In this document: one piece after another, positions 12,010 to 20,932 of the stretch
Layout of the letters: each line of letters opens with the position of its first letter
Position numbering within the stretch: position 1 is the stretch's first letter
DNA from: Nocardia bovistercoris
GTDB taxonomy: Bacteria > Actinomycetota > Actinomycetes > Mycobacteriales > Mycobacteriaceae
Assembly (NCBI RefSeq): GCF_015674855.1
Contig: NZ_JADMLG010000002.1
Span: 124,001-188,000 of the forward strand
Direction: 5' to 3'
Length of the DNA: 64,000 nt
Notes under the pieces: model-generated
What the model was told of the DNA's origin: nothing
Databases searched by the model: none
Seen by the model: the letters and a program-made list of their open reading frames with translations, nothing else
Translations under genes and position numbers: made by a program

Positions 12010-12770
12010 CCGGTCAGATCCTCGCGCGCCGCGAGCAGATCGGCGACCAGCGCGGGCACCGCGACGCCGATGGGTTCGCGGACGACCTCGGTGGCCATCG
12101 AATCGTACGGTGTCGGTTCGGCATTCACGATGATCAGGTCCGCGCCGTGCTCGACCGCGATCGCGCACATCGACGCGGCGGGCTCGACCTGCAACGAGGT
12201 ACCGATGGCCAGGAAGATGTCGCTGGTCTGCGCGGTCAAGGTCGCCTTGAGCAGACTCGCGCGGTCCAGCTGCTGGCCGAACATGATGACGCCCGCCTTG
12301 AGGACGGCGCCGCAGTCGGGGCACGGCGGGTCGGGTTCGCCCGCCGCGACGCGTTCGAGGGTCGCGGCCATGCTCGTCGCGTACTCGCATTCGACGCACA
12401 CCACGTCGAACATGTTGCCGTGGATCTCGATCACCCGATCCGGCGCCGATCCGGCGCGCTGGTGCAGGCGGTCGATGTTCTGGGTGATGATGGTGACCGC
12501 GCGCCCGCCGTCGGCGAGTTCGGCCAGCGCCTTGTGCGCCGCGTTCGGCTCGGCGCCCCAGGCCGGATTGTCCCGGCGCGCCTGCCAGGACCGCACCCGC
12601 AGGTCGGGGTCGGCGAGGTAGTTGTCGTAGGTGGAGAGCAGTTCGGCGATGGGGTCGGTGGTCCACACGCCGCGCGGGCCGCGGAAGTCGGGGATTCCGG
12701 AATCCGTCGAGATGCCCGCGCCGGTCAGTGCGCCGATCCGACCGGGTCGCCCGCGCCACTCGCTCGTCAT
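12006..12770 (-). CDS. Sir2-family NAD-dependent protein deacylase
   Basis: Sirtuin that removes acyl groups from protein lysines using NAD, 254 residues. Seen: the NAD-binding GAGISTDSGIPDFRG near residue 13, TQNIDRLH, the catalytic HGN, and two zinc pairs CVEC and CPDC. The start ATG 12770 follows TAGGCT by 7 bases with no Shine-Dalgarno, so it is probably leaderless; the longer frame to 12926 has no family match. It lacks the Ala-x-x-Tyr-x-x-Arg desuccinylase pair in the expected loop (the sequence after DFRG is GPRGVWTTD), so it looks more like a class with deacetylase or other specificity. It converges on the lactone oxidase with a 4-base overlap. Confidence 0.93.
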   Translation of the reverse strand: MTSEWRGRPGRIGALTGAGISTDSGIPDFRGPRGVWTTDPIAELLSTYDNYLADPDLRVRSWQARRDNPAWGAEPNAAHKALAELADGGRAVTIITQNIDRLHQRAGSAPDRVIEIHGNMFDVVCVECEYATSMAATLERVAAGEPDPPCPDCGAVLKAGVIMFGQQLDRASLLKATLTAQTSDIFLAIGTSLQVEPAASMCAIAVEHGADLIIVNAEPTPYDSMATEVVREPIGVAVPALVADLLAAREDLTG

Positions 12771-12835
12771 ATCCAGCAGCCTAGCCGGCGCGAGCGGCGG
12801 CGACCACCGCCCGGACTTCACGACCGAGCAGAGAC

Positions 12836-12866
12836 GATGAGACGATGTTAGGATAAGTCTCTCATC
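12836..12866. promoter_or_regulatory. Promoter region with inverted and tandem repeats
   Basis: GATGAGA at 12836-12842 and its complement TCTCATC at 12860-12866 flank TAGGAT (12849-12854), a good -10 hexamer for the DUF2236 gene. GAGACGAT is also repeated in tandem at 12831-12846. Suggestive of a regulator binding around the -10. Confidence 0.4.
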
Positions 12867-12899
12867 ATCCTGAATTCGGTTGATCGAAGGAGATCGCCC

Positions 12900-13811
12900 A
12901 TGACCGCGTCCACGGCAGTCGACCACATCGACGCGCGTGACCTGCCCCCGCGCCGCCCCTTCGCACCCGGATCACGCATGTGGGACGAAACCGGACTGGT
13001 CACCTTCTCCCTGACCGCGGGCTCCGCCTTCCTGCTCCAGACCATGGAACCCACCATCTCCGCGGTCGTCGACGAACACTCCACCTTCCGCACCGACCCC
13101 ACCGGCCGCGCCCTGCGCAGCATCGCCTCGGTGATGATGTGGGTCTACGGCGGCGAGGAAGGCGTCGCCGAGGCCGACCGACTGCGGGCCATGCACGCCC
13201 CCCTGAACACCACAACGCCCGACGGGGTGCGACACACGGCGCTGTCGAGCGGCCCGTGGGCCTGGGTATTGCACACGGGCACCTTCGCGTTCACCGAGAA
13301 CGCCGAATACTTCTCGAAGCGACCGCTCACCGCCGAGGAGAAGCAGGCCTACTATGCCGAGGCCGTGCAACTCCTACGCAATTTCTCGGTGCCGCCCAAG
13401 GAGATTCCGCAGGACTACGCCGCCTTCGAGAAATACTTCGAGGACATGGTGGACAACCGCCTCGTCGCCACCGACACCGCGCGCGACTACCTGCGCGTCA
13501 TCCGCTCGGTCGGCGCGCCGAAACAGCTTCCGCGGGCGCTGGTCCCGGTGTGGAAGGCGGCGCTGTCGCCGGTCGGGAGGTTGCAGCACTTCGTGACCGT
13601 CGGTACGACGCCGGACGCCGCGCGGCGCAAACTCGGCCTGGAGTGGAGCGCTGCCGACGAGCGGAAACTGCGGATCATCGGCCGGGTCGTCGCCCACGGT
13701 CTGCCGCTGCTCCCGGAACGCCTGCGCTACTTCCCGATCGCCTACGAAGCCCGTCGCCTCGAACGCGATCGGGCCAGGTTGCGCGCGGTCATCGCGCACC
13801 GCCCGGTCTGA
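12900..13811 (+). CDS. DUF2236 (MpaB / latex-clearing-protein-like) oxygenase
   Basis: Protein of 303 residues in the family that includes the b-type haem rubber oxygenase Lcp and MpaB. Seen: an N-terminal PFAPGSRMWDETG, a following hydrophobic helix, the ALRSIASVMMWVYGG region, and HAPLNTTTPDGVRHTAL, close to the HxxVxGxxxDGxxYxA motif typical of actinobacterial DUF2236 members, but with the middle residues changed. It most resembles cytosolic actinobacterial relatives of unknown substrate. The start ATG 12900 has AAGGAG about 8 bases upstream. A strong hairpin terminator follows. Confidence 0.8.
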   Translation: MTASTAVDHIDARDLPPRRPFAPGSRMWDETGLVTFSLTAGSAFLLQTMEPTISAVVDEHSTFRTDPTGRALRSIASVMMWVYGGEEGVAEADRLRAMHAPLNTTTPDGVRHTALSSGPWAWVLHTGTFAFTENAEYFSKRPLTAEEKQAYYAEAVQLLRNFSVPPKEIPQDYAAFEKYFEDMVDNRLVATDTARDYLRVIRSVGAPKQLPRALVPVWKAALSPVGRLQHFVTVGTTPDAARRKLGLEWSAADERKLRIIGRVVAHGLPLLPERLRYFPIAYEARRLERDRARLRAVIAHRPV

Positions 13812-13834
13812 ACCGCGATCGAATCCCCCTCTCG

Positions 13835-13866
13835 CACCACGCCCGCCGCGATCGGCGGGCGTGGTG
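13835..13866 (+). terminator. Hairpin terminator after DUF2236 gene
   Basis: Perfect 14-base stem (arm CACCACGCCCGCCG) with loop CGAT, starting 23 bases after the stop codon. The remaining 300 bases up to the ArsC-like gene hold no gene I can recognise. Confidence 0.75.
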
Positions 13867-14168
13867 TCGTCGTTTCACGGCACGCCGAGCAAGACACGCC
13901 GAAGCCCGGCATACCGCCCGCAGGCCGCCACGACGGCGGCGATTCCGGACCGCACCGCCCCTCACCAGCACGGCAATTCTCGGGCTATCACCTACCCGCA
14001 TACGGCGAGCACGGCCATCGGTGCCCGACGTGACCGGCGATATGCCCGTATCCCTTACGCTACGACAGCGTTTCGACCGAGTGTTCCCCCGAAGATCCCG
14101 CACCGGGACGGCCACCCGGCCGCGGGGCACACCACGATACGTTCGATCTTCACACCGAAAGGCGCTCG

Positions 14169-14582
14169 ATGGCCCACACACCCAGTGTGCTGTTCGTCTG
14201 CGTACACAATTCCGGATCCTCACCCATGGCCGCCGGATTCCTCACCGCACTCGCCGGTGACCGCATCGAAGTACGAACCGCGGGCAGCGCCCCCGCGGCG
14301 AATATCGACCCCGTGGCGATCGCGGCCATGGCCGAGGTCGGCATCGACATCGCCGGCGGCACCCCGAAACAGCTGACCGACGAAGCGGTCGGGCTGTCCG
14401 ATGTCGTCGTCACCATGGGCTGCGGCGAAGCATGCCCCTACTTCCCCGGCATCAGCTACCGCGACTGGGTCGTTCCCGAAGCGTCGGGACAAGGCATCGA
14501 GGTGGTGCGCACCGTGCGCGACCGGATCCGCATCCTCGTGGAGAACCTGATCGCCGAACTGGTGCCCGCGCCGACCCGCTGA
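14169..14582 (+). CDS. ArsC-like low-molecular-weight phosphatase fold protein, P-loop altered
   Basis: Member of the LMW-phosphatase/arsenate reductase (mycothiol-type) family, 137 residues, the usual length. Seen: the P-loop position reads CVHNSGSSP at residues 11-19, where active members have CVHNAGRSQ. The arginine that holds the oxyanion is therefore serine (residue 17). The usual DDPAG acid loop reads PEASG at about 103-107. MGCGEACP and RDW of the family are kept. Catalysis by the known mechanism looks unlikely; a binding or regulatory role is possible. There is no ars operon around it. The start has AAAGG about 8 bases upstream. Confidence 0.82.
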   Translation: MAHTPSVLFVCVHNSGSSPMAAGFLTALAGDRIEVRTAGSAPAANIDPVAIAAMAEVGIDIAGGTPKQLTDEAVGLSDVVVTMGCGEACPYFPGISYRDWVVPEASGQGIEVVRTVRDRIRILVENLIAELVPAPTR

Positions 14583-14638
14583 CCCGGCTGTCCGATTCCT
14601 TCAAGACCGCGTCGCGTCGCCCGGCCTACGCTGCCGAC

Positions 14639-15031
14639 ATGACACCGCAACTCGACTTCATCGGCATCGTGGTCTCGGATATGGCCGCCTCCCTCGCCTT
14701 CTACCGCCGCCTCGGCCTGGAATTCCCGGACGGCGCCGAGCAGGCGCCGCACACCGAGGCCACCATCGCGGGCGGCCTGCGCATCGCCCTCGACACCGAA
14801 GCCACCGTGCGATCCTTCCACTCCGAATGGACCCCGCCCCGCGACGGCGGACGCGTCGCCCTCGCGTTCCGCTGCGCCGCCCCGGCCGAAGTCGACGCCG
14901 TGTACGCGGACCTGGTCGACGCCGGATATCACGGTGAGCTGAAACCGTGGGACGCGCCGTGGGGGCAGCGCTACGCGGTCGTCAACGATCCCGACGGCAA
15001 CGGCATCGACCTGTACGCCGCCCTCGGCTAG
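14639..15031 (+). CDS. VOC (glyoxalase/bleomycin-resistance fold) protein
   Basis: Small metalloenzyme-fold protein of 130 residues with two beta-alpha-beta-beta-beta modules. Seen: LDFIGIVVSDMAASLAFYRRLG at the start, typical of the family, and the C-terminal VVNDPDGNGIDLYA. The substrate is unknown; members include glyoxalases, dioxygenases and drug-binding proteins. The start ATG 14639 follows TACGCT by 6 bases, a leaderless pattern; the frame is open further upstream but overlaps the ArsC-like gene without family resemblance. Confidence 0.85.
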   Translation: MTPQLDFIGIVVSDMAASLAFYRRLGLEFPDGAEQAPHTEATIAGGLRIALDTEATVRSFHSEWTPPRDGGRVALAFRCAAPAEVDAVYADLVDAGYHGELKPWDAPWGQRYAVVNDPDGNGIDLYAALG

Positions 15032-15044
15032 GCGCCACCCTGCC

Positions 15045-15135
15045 CCAGACACCACCCTCGGCCAGGCACCACCCTCGTCCCCTCGGCCGAGCACCAGCCT
15101 CGGGCTAGCCACCACAGCTCGACCAGCCACCACCG
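15045..15135. repeat. Degenerate short tandem repeats
   Basis: Repeated variants of GCCACCACC-CTCGGC spaced about 17-25 bases, running from the VOC gene into the 3' end of the AraC-type gene. They encode the Gly/Ser-rich tail of that protein. Confidence 0.4.
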
Positions 15136-15866
15136 CTCGGCTCAGCACCGCCGCGGGTGAGCAACTCGCCCAATGGCATTCCCGCCAGCTCCCGCACCTC
15201 GCGGGACAAGTGGGCCTGATCCGCGTAGCCGGTGGCGGCGGCGGTGTCGGCGGGCGCCGTACCGGCCCGCGCCATCGAGACCGCGCGCTGGAACCGCAGG
15301 ATTCGCGCCAGCGTCTTGGGGCCGTAGCCGAAAGCCGCGAGCGAACGCCGGTGCAGCGCCCTCGGATGCAGGCCGGTGCGGCGGGCGGTCTCGCCGATCG
15401 AGGAACCCGCGTCCAGCGCCGCGACGATGCCGCGCAGCACCGGGTCGGGCGCGGCGACGCGGGACGCGTGGTCCACGGCAAGCGACTCCAGCGCGGTGAG
15501 CCGGTCCTCGGCGTCGTCGACCCGCTCGGTGAGTTCACGCACCGTCACGGCGGGCCACAGATCAGCGAGCGCCACCCGCCGGTCCCGTATCTCGTCGGCG
15601 GGAACACCGAGTAGGGCGGGCCCGGAACCGGGGAAGAAACGGATGCCCGCGAACTCGGCGCCAACGGGCGCGTCGGGTCGGAAGGCGGCGGTGTCGGGTC
15701 CGGCGACGACGAGCAGGCCGTCGCGCCACATCACATCGATGCAGCCGTCAGGGAGCACCGGCACGGCGGCGTCGGCGCCGGTCACCGTGCGGGTCCACAA
15801 CACCGCACCCGCCAGGCGCGACGGACGTTCGCGATAGGCCGTCTCCACCGCACCCAGGCTACGCAT
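15105..15866 (-). CDS. AraC family transcriptional regulator
   Basis: DNA-binding regulator of about 253 residues. Seen: an N-terminal sensor region with VLPDGCIDVMWRDG and ADEIRDRRVALADLW, as in the DUF6597-type domain of actinobacterial AraC proteins, then two helix-turn-helix units (SIGETARRTGLHPRALHRR, then DTAAATGYADQAHLSREVR). The final residues GGAEPSGGGWSSCGG come from short DNA repeats and are probably dispensable. The start may be ATG 15866 or GTG 15872. It is convergent with the VOC gene, and nothing nearby shows what it controls. Confidence 0.85.
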   Translation of the reverse strand: MRSLGAVETAYRERPSRLAGAVLWTRTVTGADAAVPVLPDGCIDVMWRDGLLVVAGPDTAAFRPDAPVGAEFAGIRFFPGSGPALLGVPADEIRDRRVALADLWPAVTVRELTERVDDAEDRLTALESLAVDHASRVAAPDPVLRGIVAALDAGSSIGETARRTGLHPRALHRRSLAAFGYGPKTLARILRFQRAVSMARAGTAPADTAAATGYADQAHLSREVRELAGMPLGELLTRGGAEPSGGGWSSCGG

Positions 15867-15893
15867 CACCACCGTGGCGCATGTGTCGCCCGC

Positions 15894-16481
15894 TCAGTTC
15901 GGCACGGGGGCGGGGTTCGGCACAGGAGCAACGTTCGGGACCGCAGCCGGGTTCGGTTCAGGAGCGCTCGGAATGGGGGCGGGGTTCGGCACGGGGATCG
16001 TGCCTCGGGCCGCGACCAGCACGGTGTGCCGTCCCGCACCCTGGACGCGGGCGCCAGGATCCTTGCAGCCGACGGTCACCTCGGTGGCGGGCTGCGCGGA
16101 AAACGTCCACAGCGTGACCCATTCACCACCCGCGATCCGCTCGCGCTTCTTCACATCCGACGACCGTAGATCCTCATTTCGGCCGGTGCTGTCGGTTACC
16201 GTGCAGCGCAATCCGGACAGGGCGTCACCCCATTCGGCGGGAGCCTTGATTTCCATGATGGCGTCGGCGGGCACGAATACCGGTCCGGTCTCCCCCACCG
16301 CGATGCGCACTCCGCCCTCCTGCGCCTCCGTATGTTGATCGGCCTCCGGCGCGGCGGCCTCGAAGCCAGTGGGTATCGACTCGCCCGACGAGGTCACAGC
16401 CGCCTCGGAGGACTCACCACCGGAGCACCCCGCCACCGCGACGGCCAGTAGCGCGGCCGCCGCCATCCAGATCAGTCTCAC
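15894..16481 (-). CDS. Lipoprotein with C-terminal Pro/Asn repeats
   Basis: Exported lipid-anchored protein of 195 residues, function unknown. Seen: an N-terminal hydrophobic signal ending in the lipobox VAGC (Cys19), a low-complexity Ser/Glu linker, a middle domain of about 100 residues with two cysteines (LRCTV and VGCKD) that may pair, and a C-terminal tail of PNPAP-type repeats that could span the cell wall. The start is GTG 16481 with GAGAGG upstream. The 250 bases before it are less GC-rich than usual and hold no gene. Confidence 0.75.
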   Translation of the reverse strand: MRLIWMAAAALLAVAVAGCSGGESSEAAVTSSGESIPTGFEAAAPEADQHTEAQEGGVRIAVGETGPVFVPADAIMEIKAPAEWGDALSGLRCTVTDSTGRNEDLRSSDVKKRERIAGGEWVTLWTFSAQPATEVTVGCKDPGARVQGAGRHTVLVAARGTIPVPNPAPIPSAPEPNPAAVPNVAPVPNPAPVPN

Positions 16482-16733
16482 AGGTCAACCTCTCGTCGCG
16501 CCGCGTGACAAGCGCACGGGCAGGATTCAACGATCGAACACAGCGAAAAACATCTTGCGCGGAACACAATACAGTGCTCGAATTTTCGCAATTTGTCGGC
16601 AAATGAAATCCGGCGGACTCCGGAAATAGTCGGTCGGCGTGCGGACGCGATCGGGGACTAGGATCGCGCGGGTGGTCGTGACAGCGCCGTCACCCGTCCG
16701 CCTTCCAGTCGCCATTCGTCTTGGAGAAACTCG

Positions 16734-17510
16734 ATGACGTTATCCGTCGCATTCCACACACTCGACGTTCCGACTCCGGACGGCGACGCCGACGCCTATC
16801 TCGCCCACCCCGACGACGGGCGCGCCCATCCCGGCGTGCTGTTCCTCATGGACGCCTTCGGATTGCGCCCGTGGCTACGCGAAATGGTGGAAACCGTGGC
16901 CGCGCACGGCTGCACGGTGCTCGCCCCGAACCTCTTCCACCGCTCCGGGCCGTCCCCGGTGCTCGCCGTCCCGGATTTCTCCGAACCGGACGCGCGCGCG
17001 AAGTTCTTCGCCGACCTCGCCCCGATCCGCGCGACCCTCACCCCCGACCTGGCTCTGCGCGACACCGGCGCCTACCTGAACTGGCTCACCGACTCCGAAC
17101 TCGTCACCCCCGGCGGATTCGGCGTGGTCGGCTACTGCCTCGGCGGGCGACTGACGCTGCGCGTCGCGGGCGAGTACGGCCCGGCCATCGCCGCCGCGGC
17201 CAGTTTCCACGGCGGCGGACTGGCTCAGGCGGATCATCCCGACAGCCCCCACCACCGCGCCGACCGGATCGAGGCCGAACTGTTCATCGCGCACGCCTCG
17301 AACGACCCCTCCATGCCGCAGGAGCAGATCGAGGTGCTCGACAAGACACTGGAAGCCGCGGGCACCCGCTTCACCTCGGTGACCTACCCCGACGCGGCAC
17401 ACGGCTTCACCATGCGCGATATGCCGATCTTCCGACAGGACGCCTACGACCGCCACCTGCACGACCTGTTCGCCCTCTTCGACCGCAACCTGCCCTTCGA
17501 CCCGGCCTGA
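16734..17510 (+). CDS. Dienelactone hydrolase family protein
   Basis: Alpha/beta hydrolase of 258 residues. Family members open lactones such as dienelactone, and many have other ester substrates. Seen: the nucleophile GYCLGG with cysteine in place of serine, as in true dienelactone hydrolases; the acid in HASNDPSM; and the histidine in DAAHGF. The start ATG 16734 has GGAG about 7 bases upstream. The dehydratase gene begins 39 bases after the stop, so the two may be cotranscribed, although their functions are not obviously linked. Confidence 0.87.
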   Translation: MTLSVAFHTLDVPTPDGDADAYLAHPDDGRAHPGVLFLMDAFGLRPWLREMVETVAAHGCTVLAPNLFHRSGPSPVLAVPDFSEPDARAKFFADLAPIRATLTPDLALRDTGAYLNWLTDSELVTPGGFGVVGYCLGGRLTLRVAGEYGPAIAAAASFHGGGLAQADHPDSPHHRADRIEAELFIAHASNDPSMPQEQIEVLDKTLEAAGTRFTSVTYPDAAHGFTMRDMPIFRQDAYDRHLHDLFALFDRNLPFDPA

Positions 17511-17549
17511 GACATGGCCGCCGTTGGCGCGACAACAGATCGGAGTTCG

Positions 17550-18497
17550 ATGAGCGCGACCGTGGGACACGAGTTGACCTTTGCCGATGTCGAAGCCGCC
17601 GCGGCGCGGATCGGCGATCGGATCAGGCCGGTGGTCGTCGCGCCGACCGACTCGCCCACGCTGTGGTTCGCGCTGGAGTTCCTGCAGCACACCGGCACGT
17701 TCAAGGCCAGGGGTGCGCTGAATTTCCTGCGGTGGCACCGGGATCGGGACGCGTTGCCCGAGGCGGGCGTCACCATCGCATCGGGCGGCAATGCCGGACT
17801 CGCGTGCGCGTGGGCCGCTCGAGCCCACGGCGTCACCGCGACGGTCTTCCTGCCCGCGAACGCGCCCGCCGTGAAAGTGGACCGCCTGCGCGACTACGGC
17901 GCGCGGGTGCGGCTGGTCGGTGTCGAGTACGCCGAAGCGCTCGCCGCCTGTCGCGAGTACGCCGAGACGAGCGGCGCGCTCATGTCACATGCCTATGACC
18001 ATCCGCTCGTCGCGGCGGGCGCGGGCACGCTGATGTCCGAGATCCACCGGCAGTTGCCCGATCTCGACACCGTGGTCGTCGCGGTCGGCGGCGGTGGCCT
18101 GTTCGCCGGGGTGGCCACGGCGGCGCGGCGGTTCGGTGTGCGCACGGTCGCGGTGGAGCCGTGGAACTGTCGCGCGTTGGCCGCCGCGCTGGCCGCAGGG
18201 CGCCCGGTGGACGTGGAGGTGGATTCGGTGGCGGCCGACTCGCCCGGCGCCCGCAGGGCCACCGCGCTGGCGGTAGCCGCGGCCGATCCCGCGTACACCC
18301 GCTCCGTGCTGGTGCGCGACGAGGAGATCCGCGCGGCGCGACGGATGATGTGGGCGCGCCACCGCATCGCCGTCGAGAACGGCGCGGCCACCGCAGTGGC
18401 GGCGGTGGCCGATCCCGATCGCGGCTACCGCGCGGAGCCGGGCGAGCGGGTCTGCGTCGTCCTCTGCGGGGCCAATACCGACCCCGCGGATCTGTGA
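17550..18497 (+). CDS. PLP-dependent threonine/serine dehydratase-like enzyme
   Basis: Fold-type II pyridoxal-phosphate enzyme of 315 residues; relatives deaminate threonine or serine to 2-oxo acids. Seen: the PLP lysine in HTGTFKARGA near residue 50, the substrate loop SGGNAGLA (relatives have SSGNHxxA) and the phosphate-binding glycine loop GGGGL. The start ATG 17550 has CGGAG 5 bases before it; the in-frame ATG at 17514 lacks a ribosome site. No C-terminal ACT domain is present, so feedback control by isoleucine is not expected. It could be a racemase or a dehydratase. Confidence 0.85.
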   Translation: MSATVGHELTFADVEAAAARIGDRIRPVVVAPTDSPTLWFALEFLQHTGTFKARGALNFLRWHRDRDALPEAGVTIASGGNAGLACAWAARAHGVTATVFLPANAPAVKVDRLRDYGARVRLVGVEYAEALAACREYAETSGALMSHAYDHPLVAAGAGTLMSEIHRQLPDLDTVVVAVGGGGLFAGVATAARRFGVRTVAVEPWNCRALAAALAAGRPVDVEVDSVAADSPGARRATALAVAAADPAYTRSVLVRDEEIRAARRMMWARHRIAVENGAATAVAAVADPDRGYRAEPGERVCVVLCGANTDPADL

Positions 18498-18504
18498 GCT
18501 GCGC

Positions 18505-18801
18505 CTACACGTTGATGACGGCGTTCATGATGGTGCCCGCGCTGGTGGCGACGACACCGCCGATCATGGCGCCCGCCACCATCTTCGGCGACTGGAGTCC
18601 GCCGCCGGACCACTTCTCCCAGGCGAATCGGCCGCCCGCGTAGACGATGGCGACGACACCGCCGAGCAGGATGAACCACGTGAAGAAGCGCACGAACTGG
18701 AGAATCTTGTCGGCGAGCGGCGGCGCCTCCGGGGTCGGGTTCCCGACCTGCGCGACAACTGTGCCGTACATGTCATATGCCGCAGCGAGAATCATGCTCA
18801 C
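18505..18801 (-). CDS. Small two-TM membrane protein
   Basis: A 98-residue protein of unknown function. Seen: an N-terminal hydrophobic region, a Pro-rich loop (NPTPEAPPLADK), then two membrane segments at about residues 36-58 and 76-95 separated by GGRFAWEKWSGG. Signal, loop and two helices recall the TrbC/VirB2-like proteins found in actinobacterial mobile elements, but the likeness is in layout only. The start is GTG 18801, because GAGGGG sits 7 bases upstream of it; the ATG at 18807 would leave only one base. Confidence 0.6.
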   Translation of the reverse strand: MSMILAAAYDMYGTVVAQVGNPTPEAPPLADKILQFVRFFTWFILLGGVVAIVYAGGRFAWEKWSGGGLQSPKMVAGAMIGGVVATSAGTIMNAVINV

Positions 18802-19476
18802 AGTCATACCCCTCTAGTGATGGCGCCGAACGGTTCGACAACAGCCGAAGGCGATGGTACTAGCCTACCGCCGGAACTATTGTGGGGCAGCGTGTTTGGA
18901 GTGAACAAATACCTACCGGTCTGATTTCTCCGGTCGCCGGACCGCAAATGACGGCGAAACCGGCCGTACGCACGGCGTTTTCGCGGCCGACTCGGCGAAT
19001 CCCGCTGACCGCGCCGACGAATCACACGCCGGAACCAGCGGGAATCGGCTATCGCGCGGCCGGATCGGAGCAACCTGTCGCGACGAAATCCGCGGCGGGC
19101 GACCGTGGTGCGCGGACAGGACGCGGCCATCACGCACGGGCAGAAAGCGCGGCCGGATCGCCCTGCGGCGCGAGTAGGCGACGAGGTATCCCGCGTCCGC
19201 TCGGCGATCGCCCGGGCACTCGTTATGCCGAACCCGATCGCCATGCCACGAAACGCACGTCACAAACCGACCTGACCAGTAGGTATCGTGGAACCGGCGA
19301 TGCGCCTTCGAGTTCCATCCCGCGCATTTCGACGTTCTCAGCAAACTCTCATGGAATGCCACGGCATCGTCTCAGCATCCCCCCGTCTAATAAGTCACGG
19401 CTGCCCCGTCCGTGAACACCTCTCACGGGCGGTAGGCAGCGCCAAATCCCGGATCGCGAGCCCGCCGGTCGAGAAC
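18802..19476. other. Gene-free stretch, about 670 bases
   Basis: No convincing protein frame, RNA gene or long hairpin seen. Chance frames on both strands are arginine-rich. Base composition is slightly lower in GC than the flanking genes. Confidence 0.5.
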
Positions 19477-20775
19477 CTACTGCGGAACCGCGGGCACCGG
19501 AACCACCTCGGGCGTGACCACCGGCTCGCGCCGCGGCTCCCGTTCGACCGCGCGACGCCGAGTGGCCACCAGCGACAAAACCACCAGCAGCACACTCAGC
19601 CACACGTAGGTGTCGCCGGTGAAATGCTGCCACGGCGTCCACTGCTCCTCACGCTGATCGCCGTTCGGTAGCCAGTTCTGTGGTCCGTAGACGAACACCG
19701 CCGCCGTCACAGCCGTCACCGCATACCACAGCACCGCGCGCCGCCACGGCAATCTGGTGGCGTAACCCGCCATCGCGAACAGCGCGGGCGCGATCCAGAT
19801 CCAGTGGTGCGACCACGAGATCGGCGAGACGAGCAGGGTGAACACCGCGTTGATGGCCAGTGCCAGCGCGGGCAGGTCGGCGGCGCGGCGCATCGCCGTC
19901 ACCACGAGGGCGAGCAGGATCGCGCCGAGAACCAGCCACAGGACCGTGAATATCGGCTCGGGCACCTTCAGGCGGGCCAGCACGGCCTGGATGCTCTGGT
20001 TGGTGTGGAAGGCCGAACCGCTCAGCCCGTCGACATTGCCGAGTCCGCCGAACCAGTACTCCACCGACGCGCCGGGCAGGATCGCGAAACTCAGCGCGGT
20101 CGCCGCGGCGCCCGTCACCGCGGCGGTCACGGCGGCCTTGTAGTCCTTGCGGACCAGGAAGTAGATCACGAACGCGGCGGGAGTGAGCTTGATCGCGGCC
20201 GCGATGCCGACCAGCATGCCGCGCCGCCACCGCGGCTTCTCGGTGAGGCAGTCCGCCGCGACCAGCGCCATCAGCAGCAGATTGACCTGCCCGAAATCCA
20301 GCGTCGACCGGGTCGGCTCGAGCAGCATGGCCAACGGCGCGGCGCACGCGGTGGCGAACAGGGCGGTGCGCCTCGCGTCGTGACTCGGCCACACCCGGCG
20401 CGCGACCAGGTACAGCGTCAGCGCGAGCGCGGCGGTCGAGGTGACGAAGAAGGTGAACGCGGCGGCGTCCCACGGCAGCAACGCGAACGGGCCGAGGAAC
20501 AGCGCGGCGAACGGCGGGTAGATGAACGGCAGCCCGATGCCGACGGTGGTCTGCGGAAGCTGCCCGTACATGTCGCCGCCGTGGCGGAGGGTCTCCACGC
20601 CGAGGCGATACACCTGCAGGTCGATGAATCCGCCGGTGATCTCCTTGCACGGCCAGACCGGCGAGGTGAGACACCACCAGGCCAGGACGACGAGTAGCAC
20701 CGGGAGAAGCCACATCACGCGCCCGAGACGGCGGTGCGTTGGCTTCGGATTGTCGGCGGCGGGGGAACTACTCAT
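19477..20775 (-). CDS. GT87 polyprenol-phosphomannose-dependent mannosyltransferase
   Basis: Integral membrane glycosyltransferase of the DUF2029/GT87 family, 432 residues with about ten hydrophobic segments. Mycobacterial members (PimE, Rv2181) add alpha-1,2-mannose to phosphatidylinositol mannosides or lipoarabinomannan on the outer face of the membrane. Seen: the first extracytoplasmic loop GGFIDLQVYR with the catalytic-type aspartate, FIYPPFAALFLGP, and SPISWSHHWIW, all family hallmarks. The start ATG 20775 lies 8 bases after TATAGT, possibly leaderless. Which glycan it builds cannot be told from sequence. Confidence 0.85.
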   Translation of the reverse strand: MSSSPAADNPKPTHRRLGRVMWLLPVLLVVLAWWCLTSPVWPCKEITGGFIDLQVYRLGVETLRHGGDMYGQLPQTTVGIGLPFIYPPFAALFLGPFALLPWDAAAFTFFVTSTAALALTLYLVARRVWPSHDARRTALFATACAAPLAMLLEPTRSTLDFGQVNLLLMALVAADCLTEKPRWRRGMLVGIAAAIKLTPAAFVIYFLVRKDYKAAVTAAVTGAAATALSFAILPGASVEYWFGGLGNVDGLSGSAFHTNQSIQAVLARLKVPEPIFTVLWLVLGAILLALVVTAMRRAADLPALALAINAVFTLLVSPISWSHHWIWIAPALFAMAGYATRLPWRRAVLWYAVTAVTAAVFVYGPQNWLPNGDQREEQWTPWQHFTGDTYVWLSVLLVVLSLVATRRRAVEREPRREPVVTPEVVPVPAVPQ

Positions 20776-20932
20776 CCGCGGCGACTATACCGGTGGCCTC
20801 GCACACATCCGAAGCCTGTCGCGTCCGCGACGAAGCACCGCCCGATAGCCGTAGATTCGCCAGACTCGACGTGTGTGACGTGGCCGATCCGGAATACGCC
20901 CGCGACGGGCCGCGGCCGGTATCTTTCGTGCG

